DNA from: DASUGM01 sp036274055
GTDB lineage: Bacteria > Acidobacteriota > Vicinamibacteria > Vicinamibacterales > SCN-69-37
Direction: 5' to 3'
Length of the DNA stretch: 49,553 nt
NCBI GenBank assembly: GCA_036274055.1
Contig: DASUGM010000245.1
Coordinates: 1-49,553 of the forward strand
The notes under the pieces are model-generated. The model was given only the letters and a program-made list of their open reading frames with translations. It did not search any database and was not told where the DNA came from. Numbering within the stretch: position 1 is the stretch's first letter; the number at the start of each line of letters is the position of its first letter. A program made the translations under genes and the position numbers. Below, piece after piece: positions 40,355 to 49,058 of this stretch.

Positions 40355-41370
40355 CTGTCGACGATTTCTATCGCGGCCGCCGCGTCCTCGTCACCGGCGG
40401 ACTCGGCTTCATCGGATCGAATCTGGCGCGGCGCCTCGTCGATCTCGGCGCCGACGTGCTGCTCATCGACGCACTGATTCCCGACTCCGGCGGCAACCTG
40501 TTCAACATCGCCGGCCTGGAATCGCGGCTGCGCGTCAACATCGCCGACGTGCGCCAGGCCTCGACGATGAACGACCTGGTCCAGGGCCAGGATGTCATCT
40601 TCAATCTCGCCGGCCAGGTCAGCCACATCGACAGCATGCGGGACCCGCACACCGATCTCGACATCAACTGCCGCAGTCAATTGACGCTGCTCGAAGCCTG
40701 CCGGCAGCACAACCCGGCGGCGAAAGTGGTGTTCGCCGGCACGCGGCAGATTTACGGACGGCCTGAGCGCCTGCCGGTCGACGAGACCCACCTGGTCCGG
40801 CCAACCGACATCAACGGCATCAACAAAGCCGCGGGCGAGTACTACCATCTCGTCTACAACAACGTCTTCGGTGTTCGCGCCTGCTCGCTGCGCTTGACCA
40901 ACGTCTACGGGCCGCGCCAGCTGATTCGCCACAATCGTCAGGGCTTCATCGGATGGTTCATCCGGCTCGCCCTCGAGGGCAGGGAGATCCAGATCTACGG
41001 CGACGGCAGCCAGATCCGCGATTTCGTCTCCGTCGATGACGCCGCCGACGCGTTCCTGCGCGCCGGCGCCACCGACGTGGTCAACGGCGACGTGTTCAAC
41101 GTCGGCGGCAGCGAGCCGATCGCGCACCGCCACCTCGTCACCCTGCTGATCGACATCGCCGGCGGCGGCTCCGTCAAGTTCGTCGACTGGCCGGACGACA
41201 AGCGCAAGATCGACATCGGCTCGTTCTACTCGGACTCGTCGAAGTTCACCGCCGCCACCGGCTGGACGCCGCGGACGACGCTGCGCGACGGGCTGCGGCG
41301 GACCCTTGACTTCTACCGTGCGCACTTCGATCGCTACCTCGAGTCGCCACAGGAAACCGCCGTCCGATGA
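40351..41370 (+). CDS. extended SDR sugar-nucleotide enzyme lacking the usual catalytic tyrosine
   Basis: This 339-residue NAD(P)-binding protein has the epimerase/dehydratase fold: G-x2-G-x2-G (16-22, GGLGFIG), Asp40 after the second strand for NAD, FNLAGQVSH (84-92), Thr131 in AGTRQIYG at the Ser/Thr position, and LRLTNVYGPRQL. The Y-x3-K motif reads N155-G-I-N-K159, so the acid-base Tyr is Asn while the Lys is kept. The rest of the fold is intact and I think related proteins share this change, so it is probably a true subfamily rather than a mutation. Paired with a downstream aminotransferase, it probably shapes a nucleotide sugar. Overlaps both neighbours by 4 nt. Confidence 0.88.
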   Translation: MTVDDFYRGRRVLVTGGLGFIGSNLARRLVDLGADVLLIDALIPDSGGNLFNIAGLESRLRVNIADVRQASTMNDLVQGQDVIFNLAGQVSHIDSMRDPHTDLDINCRSQLTLLEACRQHNPAAKVVFAGTRQIYGRPERLPVDETHLVRPTDINGINKAAGEYYHLVYNNVFGVRACSLRLTNVYGPRQLIRHNRQGFIGWFIRLALEGREIQIYGDGSQIRDFVSVDDAADAFLRAGATDVVNGDVFNVGGSEPIAHRHLVTLLIDIAGGGSVKFVDWPDDKRKIDIGSFYSDSSKFTAATGWTPRTTLRDGLRRTLDFYRAHFDRYLESPQETAVR

Positions 41371-42479
41371 CGCTCCGGATTCCGTTCATGTCGCTCGTGC
41401 CCGGCGAAGACGCGGCCGTCGTTCGCGCCGCCATCGATCGGGTCGTCCAGCGGGGCTGGTTCATTCTCGGCCCCGAGTTGGCAGCGTTCGAGGCGGAGTT
41501 CGCCGCCGCATCAGGCAGCAAGTACGCGGTCGGCGTCGGCACCGGCACCGACGCCCTGGCGCTGGCCCTGCGCGCGATGGGCATCGGCCGTGGCGATGAA
41601 GTGATCACCACACCGCTCTCGGCGGCCTACAGCGCCCTCTCGATCATGATGGTCGGGGCGACGCCGGTGTTCGCGGACATCGACGATGAACGGCTGACGT
41701 TGGATCCGGCGGCGACCGAGGCGGCAATCACGCCGCGGACCGCCGCCATCCTCCCGGTCCATTTGTACGGCCAGCCGGCAGACATGATTCGGCTGTCGCT
41801 CATCGCCGAGCGGCACGGCCTGGCGATCCTCGAGGATGCCTGTCAGTCGCACCTGGCGACGTGCGCCGGCACGGCGGTGGGCACCTTTGGAATCGCCGGC
41901 GCGTTCAGTTTCTACCCCACCAAGAATCTCGGCGCGCTCGGCGACGCCGGAGCGATCACCACCAACGACGCGGCGTTTGCCGAGAAGCTCAAGCGCTTGC
42001 GCAACGGGGGCCAGACCGATCGCTATCACCACGTCGAGTTCGGCGTGAACACGCGGCTCGACGAAATACAGGCGGCGATCCTGCGGGCGCGCCTCGAGCT
42101 GCTGCCGGCGTGGACCGATCGACGGCGCGCGTTGGCGGCGCGCTACCGCGCCGCGCTGGCCGGAGGGCCGGTGCGCGTGATGGCGGAATGCGATCCCGGC
42201 CATGTCTATCATCTCTTTGTCGTGCGCCCGAGCGACCGCGCTGAGTTCCAGGCCCACATGGAACGCGCCGGCATCGGCACCCTGATTCACTATCCCGTGC
42301 CGATCCCGCGCCAACCGGCGTTCGCCGGCTTTGGCGGCGGCGCCTGCCCGATCGCCGATCGCGCCTGCGCCGAGATCTGCTCGATCCCGCTGAATCCGGC
42401 CCTGGCCGACAGCGACGTCGACGCCATCATCGACGCCGTACGGGCGTGGCGCCCCGCGTCCGCGGGCGCGAACGCGTAG
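41367..42479 (+). CDS. DegT/DnrJ/EryC1/StrS-family PLP sugar aminotransferase
   Basis: This 370-residue type I fold aminotransferase converts keto-sugar nucleotides to amino sugars. GTGTDALALAL (57-68) binds the PLP phosphate, EDACQSH (156-162) holds the Asp and Gln over the pyridine ring, and Lys186 in SFYPTKNLGALGDAG forms the Schiff base. NTRLDEIQAAILRARL is the usual dimer-contact segment. The amino-sugar product cannot be named, but a 3- or 4-amino-deoxyhexose is typical of this family. Its start overlaps the SDR gene by 4 nt, which supports a two-step route. 6 bp precede the next gene. Confidence 0.94.
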   Translation: MTLRIPFMSLVPGEDAAVVRAAIDRVVQRGWFILGPELAAFEAEFAAASGSKYAVGVGTGTDALALALRAMGIGRGDEVITTPLSAAYSALSIMMVGATPVFADIDDERLTLDPAATEAAITPRTAAILPVHLYGQPADMIRLSLIAERHGLAILEDACQSHLATCAGTAVGTFGIAGAFSFYPTKNLGALGDAGAITTNDAAFAEKLKRLRNGGQTDRYHHVEFGVNTRLDEIQAAILRARLELLPAWTDRRRALAARYRAALAGGPVRVMAECDPGHVYHLFVVRPSDRAEFQAHMERAGIGTLIHYPVPIPRQPAFAGFGGGACPIADRACAEICSIPLNPALADSDVDAIIDAVRAWRPASAGANA

Positions 42480-42485
42480 GTCGCG

Positions 42486-44987
42486 ATGTTGCGCGTCGTG
42501 CTGGCCGCCGGCGTCGTGGCGTATCTGCCCGGCGCGCTCCTGTTCCGTTTGCCGTGGTGGCGGCGCGACCTGCGCGCCGCGCTCGCCGCCGACGAACGGG
42601 CGTTCTGGGCGGTGCTGCTCAGCCTGTGCTGGTCGGTCGCCGTGACCCTCGCGCTGGCGCTGGCAAACCGGTACTCGTTCGATCGACTGCTCACCACCAC
42701 CGCCGTCGTGTCCGTGCTGCTGGCACTGATCGTCCGGCTGCGGCTGCGTTACGACACGCCGGCGCCGCGGCCGGGCTGGTCAGCACTCGTGCCGATCGCG
42801 CTCGTGCTCCTCGGTGGCTCGCTCTATTTCCCTCCCTCGGAATACGTCATCGGCGGGAAAGATCCGGGGACCTACCTGAACGAGGGCATCCAAATCGCGC
42901 AGCGAGGCGCGGCGATCCCGACCGACGCAACGGTCGCCGCTGTGCCGGCGCCGCTTCGTGACTTGTTTTTTTCGATTGACCGTCGCGCCAGCGGCCTCGG
43001 CCTGTATTACGGCCTGCGCTTCATGGGTTTCTGGGTCGAGGACCCGCAAAGCGGCCGTGTCGTCGGACAATTTCCGCACGCGCTGCCGGCATCGATCGCC
43101 ATCGGCTACGGCATCAACGGCTTGTCTGGAGCACGACAGGCCGTCGGCGTCTGGGCCATCCTCGGATTGCTGGCGGTCTATTACGCCGGAGCGCGCCAGT
43201 TCGGCGTCGTCGCCGGCGCCGCAGCTGCGGCGCTGCTGGCGATCAACGTGCTGCAGGTCTGGTTCGCGCGCGACCCCAGCGCCGAGATGGTGTCGCAGCC
43301 GTTGATTTTCGCGGCATGCCTCGCGTTTGGCTACGCGATGCAAGGGTCACGGGGGTTCTTCGGCGCGATCGCCGGTGCACTCGTCGGCCTGATGCTCTTC
43401 CTTCGCTACGACAACATCCTGACGATTGCGACCGTCGGTGGAGCCGCGGCGCTGTTGCCTGCGGCGCGCGCCAGCGTCGGCGCGGCATTTCCCGTGGCGC
43501 TGGCGAGCACCAGTGCGCTCGGCTTCTGGTACCTCCACGGGCCGATGCGCGGCTACGCCGACTACCCTTCAGCCGTGATTCGCGATCGCGGCGGCTTGTG
43601 GCTGGTCGTCCCCGTCGCGATCGGCGCTCTCGTCATCCAGCAACTGCTCAAGCGCGAAGCCGTCGGCGGACTGGCACGCCGATGGATACCGATCGCCGGC
43701 GCCTGCGCCCTGGTCGGCCTGGCCATCTACGCCTACTTCTTTCGGCAGCAGGCGGGCCGATTGGCGATCCACGATGCGATGGCCTTCCGGGCGTTCGCCT
43801 GGTACGTCACGCCGGCGATGCTCGGACTCGGCGTCGCCGGCATCGCAGTGACCACGGTTCGGCAGTTCTGGACCAACCCCGCGTTGTTCATGACCATCGC
43901 CGGCTACGCGGTGACGTTTTTCTACAAGATTCAGATCGCTCCGGTTCACTTCTGGAGCATGCGGCGCTTCCTCGCGGTGGTGCTCCCGGCGACCGTGCTC
44001 GGCATCACGGCGCTGGCCGCGGAAGCAGGACGACGGCTGGCCCCGGCGCGGGCGCAGGCCGTCGTCGCGGCGATTGCCGTGATCGCCGTGGCGATGCCGG
44101 CGGCGTGGATCTTCTGGGCACAGTCTGCGCCGGTGCGACACCACGTCGAATATGCCGGCTTGATCCCCAAGCTCGAGGCGCTCGCCGCGCGGATCGACGA
44201 TCACGACCTGCTGATCGTCGAGTCACGCGATGCCGGCTCCGATCTGCACACCCTGGCGCTGCCGCTCGCCTACATCTACGCCCGCAACGTGCTCGTGCTC
44301 GCATCGGCGGCGCCCGACAAGCGGTCGTTCGAGAACTTCGTGCTGTGGGCGCAATCCGCGTATCCACGCGTGCTGTTCCTCGGCGGCGGCGGCACCGACC
44401 TGCTGACACGGCGCATCACCGCGGCGCCAATCGCCAGCGAACAGTTCCAGGTGCCGGAGTACGACGCGCCGACCAACGCCTATCCATCCGGCCCGCGACG
44501 CAAGGATTTCGAGTTCAGCCTCTACCGCCTGTCGACGGCGGCTCCCAACGCGGCGGCGCCGATCGTGGTGACTGTCGGTAGCCGGGATGATTTGCAGGTG
44601 CTGCGGTTCTTCGGCAAGGAGAAACTCGGGACCGATGGCACGCCGTTTCGCTGGACCGGCGCCCAGTCCTTCGTGGCGCTGCCCGGCATCACCACCGCCG
44701 CGCGCGAAGTGCGAATCTCGATGAGTCACGGCGGGCGGCCGGCCTCCGCGCCGCCGCCGGTCGTCGAAGTCGCCGTCAACGACCGCGTCCTCGGCACCGT
44801 GACGGTGACGGCGGATCTGCAGGACTACACGTTTGCGTTGCCCGCGGATCTCGTCGCCGCGGCCGCCGCGGACACCGAGCCGGTCCGGTTGCGGCTACGC
44901 GTGCCGACCTGGAATCCACAGGCGATCCTCGGCGGCGTTGACAATCGCGATCTCGGGGTCATGGTGACGCGGGTCGAGGTGCGGTGA
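42486..44987 (+). CDS. large multi-pass GT-C-like membrane protein with C-terminal beta domain
   Basis: This 833-residue protein is not assigned to a named family. About 13 hydrophobic helices cover 1-565. The first large loop has VIGGKDPGTYLNEGIQIAQ (122-140), where Asp126 and Tyr130 stand where GT-C enzymes keep their catalytic acidic residue. The last 265 residues are soluble: an alpha/beta part with LIVESRDAGSDL, then a beta-rich module with REVRISMSHGG and VVEVAVNDRVLGTV reminiscent of a jelly-roll carbohydrate-binding domain. The likely role is sugar transfer from polyprenyl phosphate, with the outer domain binding glycan. Stop overlaps the next GTG by 4 nt. Confidence 0.85.
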   Translation: MLRVVLAAGVVAYLPGALLFRLPWWRRDLRAALAADERAFWAVLLSLCWSVAVTLALALANRYSFDRLLTTTAVVSVLLALIVRLRLRYDTPAPRPGWSALVPIALVLLGGSLYFPPSEYVIGGKDPGTYLNEGIQIAQRGAAIPTDATVAAVPAPLRDLFFSIDRRASGLGLYYGLRFMGFWVEDPQSGRVVGQFPHALPASIAIGYGINGLSGARQAVGVWAILGLLAVYYAGARQFGVVAGAAAAALLAINVLQVWFARDPSAEMVSQPLIFAACLAFGYAMQGSRGFFGAIAGALVGLMLFLRYDNILTIATVGGAAALLPAARASVGAAFPVALASTSALGFWYLHGPMRGYADYPSAVIRDRGGLWLVVPVAIGALVIQQLLKREAVGGLARRWIPIAGACALVGLAIYAYFFRQQAGRLAIHDAMAFRAFAWYVTPAMLGLGVAGIAVTTVRQFWTNPALFMTIAGYAVTFFYKIQIAPVHFWSMRRFLAVVLPATVLGITALAAEAGRRLAPARAQAVVAAIAVIAVAMPAAWIFWAQSAPVRHHVEYAGLIPKLEALAARIDDHDLLIVESRDAGSDLHTLALPLAYIYARNVLVLASAAPDKRSFENFVLWAQSAYPRVLFLGGGGTDLLTRRITAAPIASEQFQVPEYDAPTNAYPSGPRRKDFEFSLYRLSTAAPNAAAPIVVTVGSRDDLQVLRFFGKEKLGTDGTPFRWTGAQSFVALPGITTAAREVRISMSHGGRPASAPPPVVEVAVNDRVLGTVTVTADLQDYTFALPADLVAAAAADTEPVRLRLRVPTWNPQAILGGVDNRDLGVMVTRVEVR

Positions 44988-46354
44988 ACTCGCGACTGCA
45001 ACCGGCTCTGGCCGTGGTGGCCGCGCACATGACCGCGACGATCGCGGCCATCGGGGCGATGCTGGTGGCGATGTATCTGGCCGCGATGGTGGGATTCGCG
45101 AAGCCGGACGGCCGCGTCGTGTTCGGCGACGCGACGCACCACTTCGTGCAACTGCGGTCGCTGGTGTTCGATCGCGATCTGCACTTCCAGAACGAGTACG
45201 TCCGGCTCTACAAACTCCGCGGTAACGACGTCGGCAGCGAGTACGTGTTCACCGATCTGACGCCAACCGGGCATGTCCGCAACTACATGCCGATCGGGCC
45301 GGCGCTGCTGTGGGCGCCGCTCTACCTGCTGGCGGCAGCCGCGCAACTGTTGCTCGCGGCGATCGGCCTGGCATCGGCGCCGGACGGGTACGGCCGGGTG
45401 CTGCAGATGATGCCGGGGGTTTCAGGCGTGCTCGCGGCGACGCTCTCGGCGTGGATCAGCTTCCGGCTCGCGCGTCGGTATGCCGACGACGTCAGCGCGG
45501 CCGTGGGGACATTGGCGATCTGGCTGGGATCGCATGCGATCTACTACTCCCTGGTCTCGCCCGCGTATTCGCATGCGGCGTCGATGTTCACGAGCGCGCT
45601 GTTTTTTTCCGCCTGGCTGTCGTCGCGCGAGCGGCGATCGCTCGGCCGGTTTGCCGTCTGGGGCGCGCTCGCCGCCCTCTGCGCGCTGATGCGCTGGCAG
45701 GACGCGATCTTCGCGGTGATTCCGGCGTTCGACGCGCTCACCTGGCGGGCCCCGGCCGTCAAGCGACTCCAGGCACTGCTCGCCGCGGCCGCCGCCTGGC
45801 TGCTCGTCTTCTCGCCGCAGATGGCCGTGTGGAACGTGCTCTACGGGCAGCCGTTCGCGATTCCGCAGGGGCCGTCGTTCATGCAGTGGTGGACGCCGTC
45901 GCTGTTGAGCGTGCTGTTCTCGGTCAGCCACGGGCTGTTCACGTGGGCGCCGATTCTCGTGCCGTCGGTCTGGGGCTTGATCACGTGGGCGCGGCGCGAG
46001 CGTGACGCGGGCGTCGCCGTGATCGTCGTCGTGCTCGCGTCGTGGTACGTCAATGCCGCCGTTTCCGACTGGTGGGCCGGCGAAGCGTTCGGCGCGCGCC
46101 GGTTCCTGTCGCTGTTTCCGCTGTTCGTGCTCGGCATGGCGACGTGGCTGCAGGCGGCGACAACCGAGGCGGCGCGGGTGCGTCGCCTGGCCGTGACGGC
46201 GGCGCTCTTCGTCGCCAACGGATTGCTGCTGTTACAGTACCAACTCTTCATGAAGGGCCTGTCGTCGGTCGCGCCGCTGCCACATGAGCCGTTCGACATG
46301 TGGCTGGCGCGCTTCGTGGTGCCGTTCCGTCTGCTGGCATGGTGGCTCGGCTAA
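44984..46354 (+). CDS. multi-pass GT-C-like membrane protein
   Basis: This 456-residue protein starts at GTG inside the previous stop (GTGA). There are about 11 membrane helices. The first periplasmic loop reads VFGDATHHFVQLRSLVFDRD, then FTDLTPTGHVRNYMPIGPAL, resembling acceptor or donor loops of membrane glycosyltransferases encoded in exopolysaccharide clusters. No catalytic signature is diagnostic. It is similar in layout to the next gene (both have a YYSPFG/NYMPIGP-type loop then WAPLYL/WDAPFYL), so the two may be ancient paralogues. Its 3' end overlaps the next gene by 16 nt. Confidence 0.82.
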   Translation: MNSRLQPALAVVAAHMTATIAAIGAMLVAMYLAAMVGFAKPDGRVVFGDATHHFVQLRSLVFDRDLHFQNEYVRLYKLRGNDVGSEYVFTDLTPTGHVRNYMPIGPALLWAPLYLLAAAAQLLLAAIGLASAPDGYGRVLQMMPGVSGVLAATLSAWISFRLARRYADDVSAAVGTLAIWLGSHAIYYSLVSPAYSHAASMFTSALFFSAWLSSRERRSLGRFAVWGALAALCALMRWQDAIFAVIPAFDALTWRAPAVKRLQALLAAAAAWLLVFSPQMAVWNVLYGQPFAIPQGPSFMQWWTPSLLSVLFSVSHGLFTWAPILVPSVWGLITWARRERDAGVAVIVVVLASWYVNAAVSDWWAGEAFGARRFLSLFPLFVLGMATWLQAATTEAARVRRLAVTAALFVANGLLLLQYQLFMKGLSSVAPLPHEPFDMWLARFVVPFRLLAWWLG

Positions 46355-47865
46355 CGCCGGAGGCCGCGAATCGCCGCACCGGGCGCGCGCTGTTCCTGCT
46401 TGCGCTCGGCATCTACCTCGTCACCGCCGGCGGCAGTCTGACCAGCACCGACGCGGTCGTGTCCTTCGATCTGACCGCGAGCGTCGTCGAGCGCGGCAGC
46501 ATCGCGCTCTCGAGCAACCTGATCGGATCGAATGCGATCGAAGGCGCGGATGGGCGTTATTACTCTCCGTTCGGCATCGCTCAATCGGTGTGGGACGCGC
46601 CGTTCTATCTGATCGGACGCGCGATCACCGCGGCCGGTGTGCGCATCGGCAAACCGGACAGCATCCCGAAAGCGCTCGTCGCACTGAGCCAGACGCTGCT
46701 GGCCGCGGCGATCGTGGGGCTGACGTTCCGGCTCGGCCTGGTCGTCGCCGGGTCGCGGGCCGCCGCGGGCTGGGCGGCGTTGACCCTGGCGATGGGCAGC
46801 CTGCTGTGGCCCTACGCGCGCTTCGGATTCAATCAGCCGCTCGCCTGCGCGACGCTGCTCGCTGCCGTGCTCGGCGCGATCGAGGGCGTTCGTCACGACG
46901 ACGACCGGCGAATCCGGCGCGCCGGATGGTGGCTCGCCGCGGCGCTGCTGACCCGTCACGAAATCATGATCGCGATGCTGCCATTCGCCGGCTGGCTGTG
47001 GCTGGCTGGCCAGCCCACCGCCGCGATTCGGACGCGACGGCTCAAGGCATTTGCGCCGGGCGTCACGTCGGGCCTGGGGTTCTGGTTGATCTATAACTGG
47101 GTTCGTTTCGGCAATCCGCTCGAGCCCGGCTACCTGCGCGACCCGGTGCCGGGCTTCGGCGCGTCGGTGGTCGCCGGCGTCGCCGGCCTGTTGTTCAGCC
47201 CGGGCGGATCGATCCTGCTGTATTCACCCTTCGCTGCGCTTGGCCTCTGGGGACTCTGGCGCGAGCGCCGTGACGGCGATCGTGCCATCGCCTGGTTCTT
47301 CGCAGCGCTGATCGCCGCGTTCCTCTTCTTCTATGGACAGCTCAGCAACTGGACGGGCTGGCGGGCCTACGGCCCCAGATACATGGTGATCACGCTGCCG
47401 TACTTCGCGGCCGGGTTGGCGCTGTGGCTGCGCGCGTTGACGCCGCGCCAGCTGCGCGCGGCGGGCGCCGCCGTCTGTCTCATCGGGTTCGTGGTCCAAT
47501 GGCCTGGAGTGCTGATGGACTACGCCAAGGTCAGCCAGGCCGACGCTGTCGCGCGCGGCAGCCAGCCGACCCGCCAGGAGTTGCAGTGGGGATGGCGCGA
47601 GTCGATGCTGGCACGGAATACCACCGCCGCCCTGATCGCCGTGCCGGCCAACCTGCGCTACGTCGCGGGGATCGAGTCGCCGCCGCACATCCCTGCACCG
47701 GCCGGCCCCGACGACCGCGGCTTCTCGCAGCAACTGTCGTTCAGCCTCGACTGGTGGTGGCTCTACTTGTTTTATCTGGGAGTCGTTCCGCGCCCGGCGC
47801 TGCTGGCGATTGCCGCGGCGGCGCTGATCTGGATCGTGTACTGGTCGCGACGACTCGCGCTCTGA
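46339..47865 (+). CDS. multi-pass GT-C-like membrane protein
   Basis: This 508-residue protein starts at the ATG giving MVARLTPEAANRR; an in-frame ATG 13 codons earlier lies deeper in the previous gene. About 11 membrane helices. The first loop has SLTSTDAVVSFDLTASVVER with Asp residues in the position of the GT39 acid, then GADGRYYSPFGIAQSVWDAP. Such proteins are usually annotated as hypothetical or glycosyltransferase family 39. A periplasmic loop near the C-terminus is followed by a final helix. Stop shares one base with the GT9 start (TGATG). Confidence 0.82.
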   Translation: MVARLTPEAANRRTGRALFLLALGIYLVTAGGSLTSTDAVVSFDLTASVVERGSIALSSNLIGSNAIEGADGRYYSPFGIAQSVWDAPFYLIGRAITAAGVRIGKPDSIPKALVALSQTLLAAAIVGLTFRLGLVVAGSRAAAGWAALTLAMGSLLWPYARFGFNQPLACATLLAAVLGAIEGVRHDDDRRIRRAGWWLAAALLTRHEIMIAMLPFAGWLWLAGQPTAAIRTRRLKAFAPGVTSGLGFWLIYNWVRFGNPLEPGYLRDPVPGFGASVVAGVAGLLFSPGGSILLYSPFAALGLWGLWRERRDGDRAIAWFFAALIAAFLFFYGQLSNWTGWRAYGPRYMVITLPYFAAGLALWLRALTPRQLRAAGAAVCLIGFVVQWPGVLMDYAKVSQADAVARGSQPTRQELQWGWRESMLARNTTAALIAVPANLRYVAGIESPPHIPAPAGPDDRGFSQQLSFSLDWWWLYLFYLGVVPRPALLAIAAAALIWIVYWSRRLAL

Positions 47866-49058
47866 TGTTCGATCATCTTCAGATTCCCCGTGGCCGCGAG
47901 CGCGTGCTGGTCGGCACTGCCGATCTGGCGCTGGCGCCGCTGCGTCTGTTCCGGCGCCGTGCCGCCACCGGCACCGTCACACGCGTGCTGCTGCTGCGGC
48001 TCGAGCGCATCGGCGACCTTCTGATGGTCCTCGATGCGATTGCGGCCGCGCGCGCGGCTTGGCCGGACGCCGAAATCGATCTTGCGGTGGGCAGTTGGAA
48101 CGCGCCGCTGGCGCGATTGATTCCCGGGCTGGCCCGGCTCGAAGTCGCGGACGTTCCGTGGCTGGCGCGCGAGGGCACGGGCGAACGGTGGACCACGCTG
48201 CGGGCGAAGGCGCGGAGCTGGCGCGCGCGCGGCTACGATCTGGTGATCAACTTCGAGCCGGACATTCGCAGCAATTACCTGTCGTGGCTGACCGGAGCGG
48301 CGCGGCGTTTCGGCTACTTCACCGGCGGCGGCGGCGCGTTTCTCACCGACGCGGCGGCCTACGATCCGCGCCAGCATGTCGCCGTCAACGCGCGGGCGAT
48401 TGTCGCCCGCGCCGCTGGAGCGACGGCCGGCGACGGCAGCGTCAGGCACGGCGCGCACACGATGCTGCAGCCGCCAGCCGAGGCCCTGGCGCGCGCCCAC
48501 GCCTTGCTCGGCCACGCGCCGCGGCCCCACGTCGGCGTGCACGTCAGCGGCGGGCGCCAGTCAAAGCAGTGGCATCTTGAACGGTTCGCCGCCGTCGCGC
48601 GCGATCTGGCGCGCGGACGAGGAGCGACCATCGTGCTGACCGGGTCGGCGGGGGATCGTCCGATGGTCGACGAAGTCGCACGCGCGCTCGAGGGGGTGCG
48701 CGTGATCGATGCCGCCGGCGACGTCGACCTGCCGACGCTGGCGGCGGTCCTGGCCGATCTCGATTTGCTCGTGACCAGCGACACCGGACCGATGCATCTT
48801 GCCGGCGCCATGCACACGCCGATCGTCGCGCTGTTCGGCCCGTCGCATCCGGAACGCTACGGCCCGCTGGCGATGCAGCATCGAGTGATTCGCGTCGATC
48901 TCCCGTGTAGTCCGTGCGGCCAGGTCCGGCTGCCGCCGGCGCGGTGCCGCGGCCACGTGCCCGACTGCATGGACGGCATCACCGTCGACGCCGTCGTCCG
49001 CGCTGCCCACGATCTGCTCGACGCCAACGCCCAACCGCCGCGGCAGGTGCAAATCTAG
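47865..49058 (+). CDS. GT9-family glycosyltransferase (ADP-heptose:LPS heptosyltransferase-like)
   Basis: This 397-residue GT-B enzyme begins at ATG giving MFDHLQIPRG, overlapping the previous stop by one base. It has VLLLRLERIGDLLMVLDAI at the N-terminus, VGVHVSGGRQSKQWHLERF (the conserved Gly/Lys-W nucleotide segment), ATIVLTGSAGDRP, and the family hallmark TSDTGPMHLAGAM followed by PIVALFGPSHPERYGP. A cysteine-rich patch near the C-terminus (PCSPCGQ, PARC, PDC) is usual for the family. GT9 enzymes add heptose to the inner core of lipopolysaccharide, which fits an outer membrane-bearing organism. The exact sugar is not certain. Confidence 0.92.
   Translation: MFDHLQIPRGRERVLVGTADLALAPLRLFRRRAATGTVTRVLLLRLERIGDLLMVLDAIAAARAAWPDAEIDLAVGSWNAPLARLIPGLARLEVADVPWLAREGTGERWTTLRAKARSWRARGYDLVINFEPDIRSNYLSWLTGAARRFGYFTGGGGAFLTDAAAYDPRQHVAVNARAIVARAAGATAGDGSVRHGAHTMLQPPAEALARAHALLGHAPRPHVGVHVSGGRQSKQWHLERFAAVARDLARGRGATIVLTGSAGDRPMVDEVARALEGVRVIDAAGDVDLPTLAAVLADLDLLVTSDTGPMHLAGAMHTPIVALFGPSHPERYGPLAMQHRVIRVDLPCSPCGQVRLPPARCRGHVPDCMDGITVDAVVRAAHDLLDANAQPPRQVQI

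Noticed and set aside
47424..47864. Upstream extension of the GT9 frame by 147 codons
   Set aside because: Shadow of the preceding membrane protein gene; the overlap TGATG at 47863 marks the true start.
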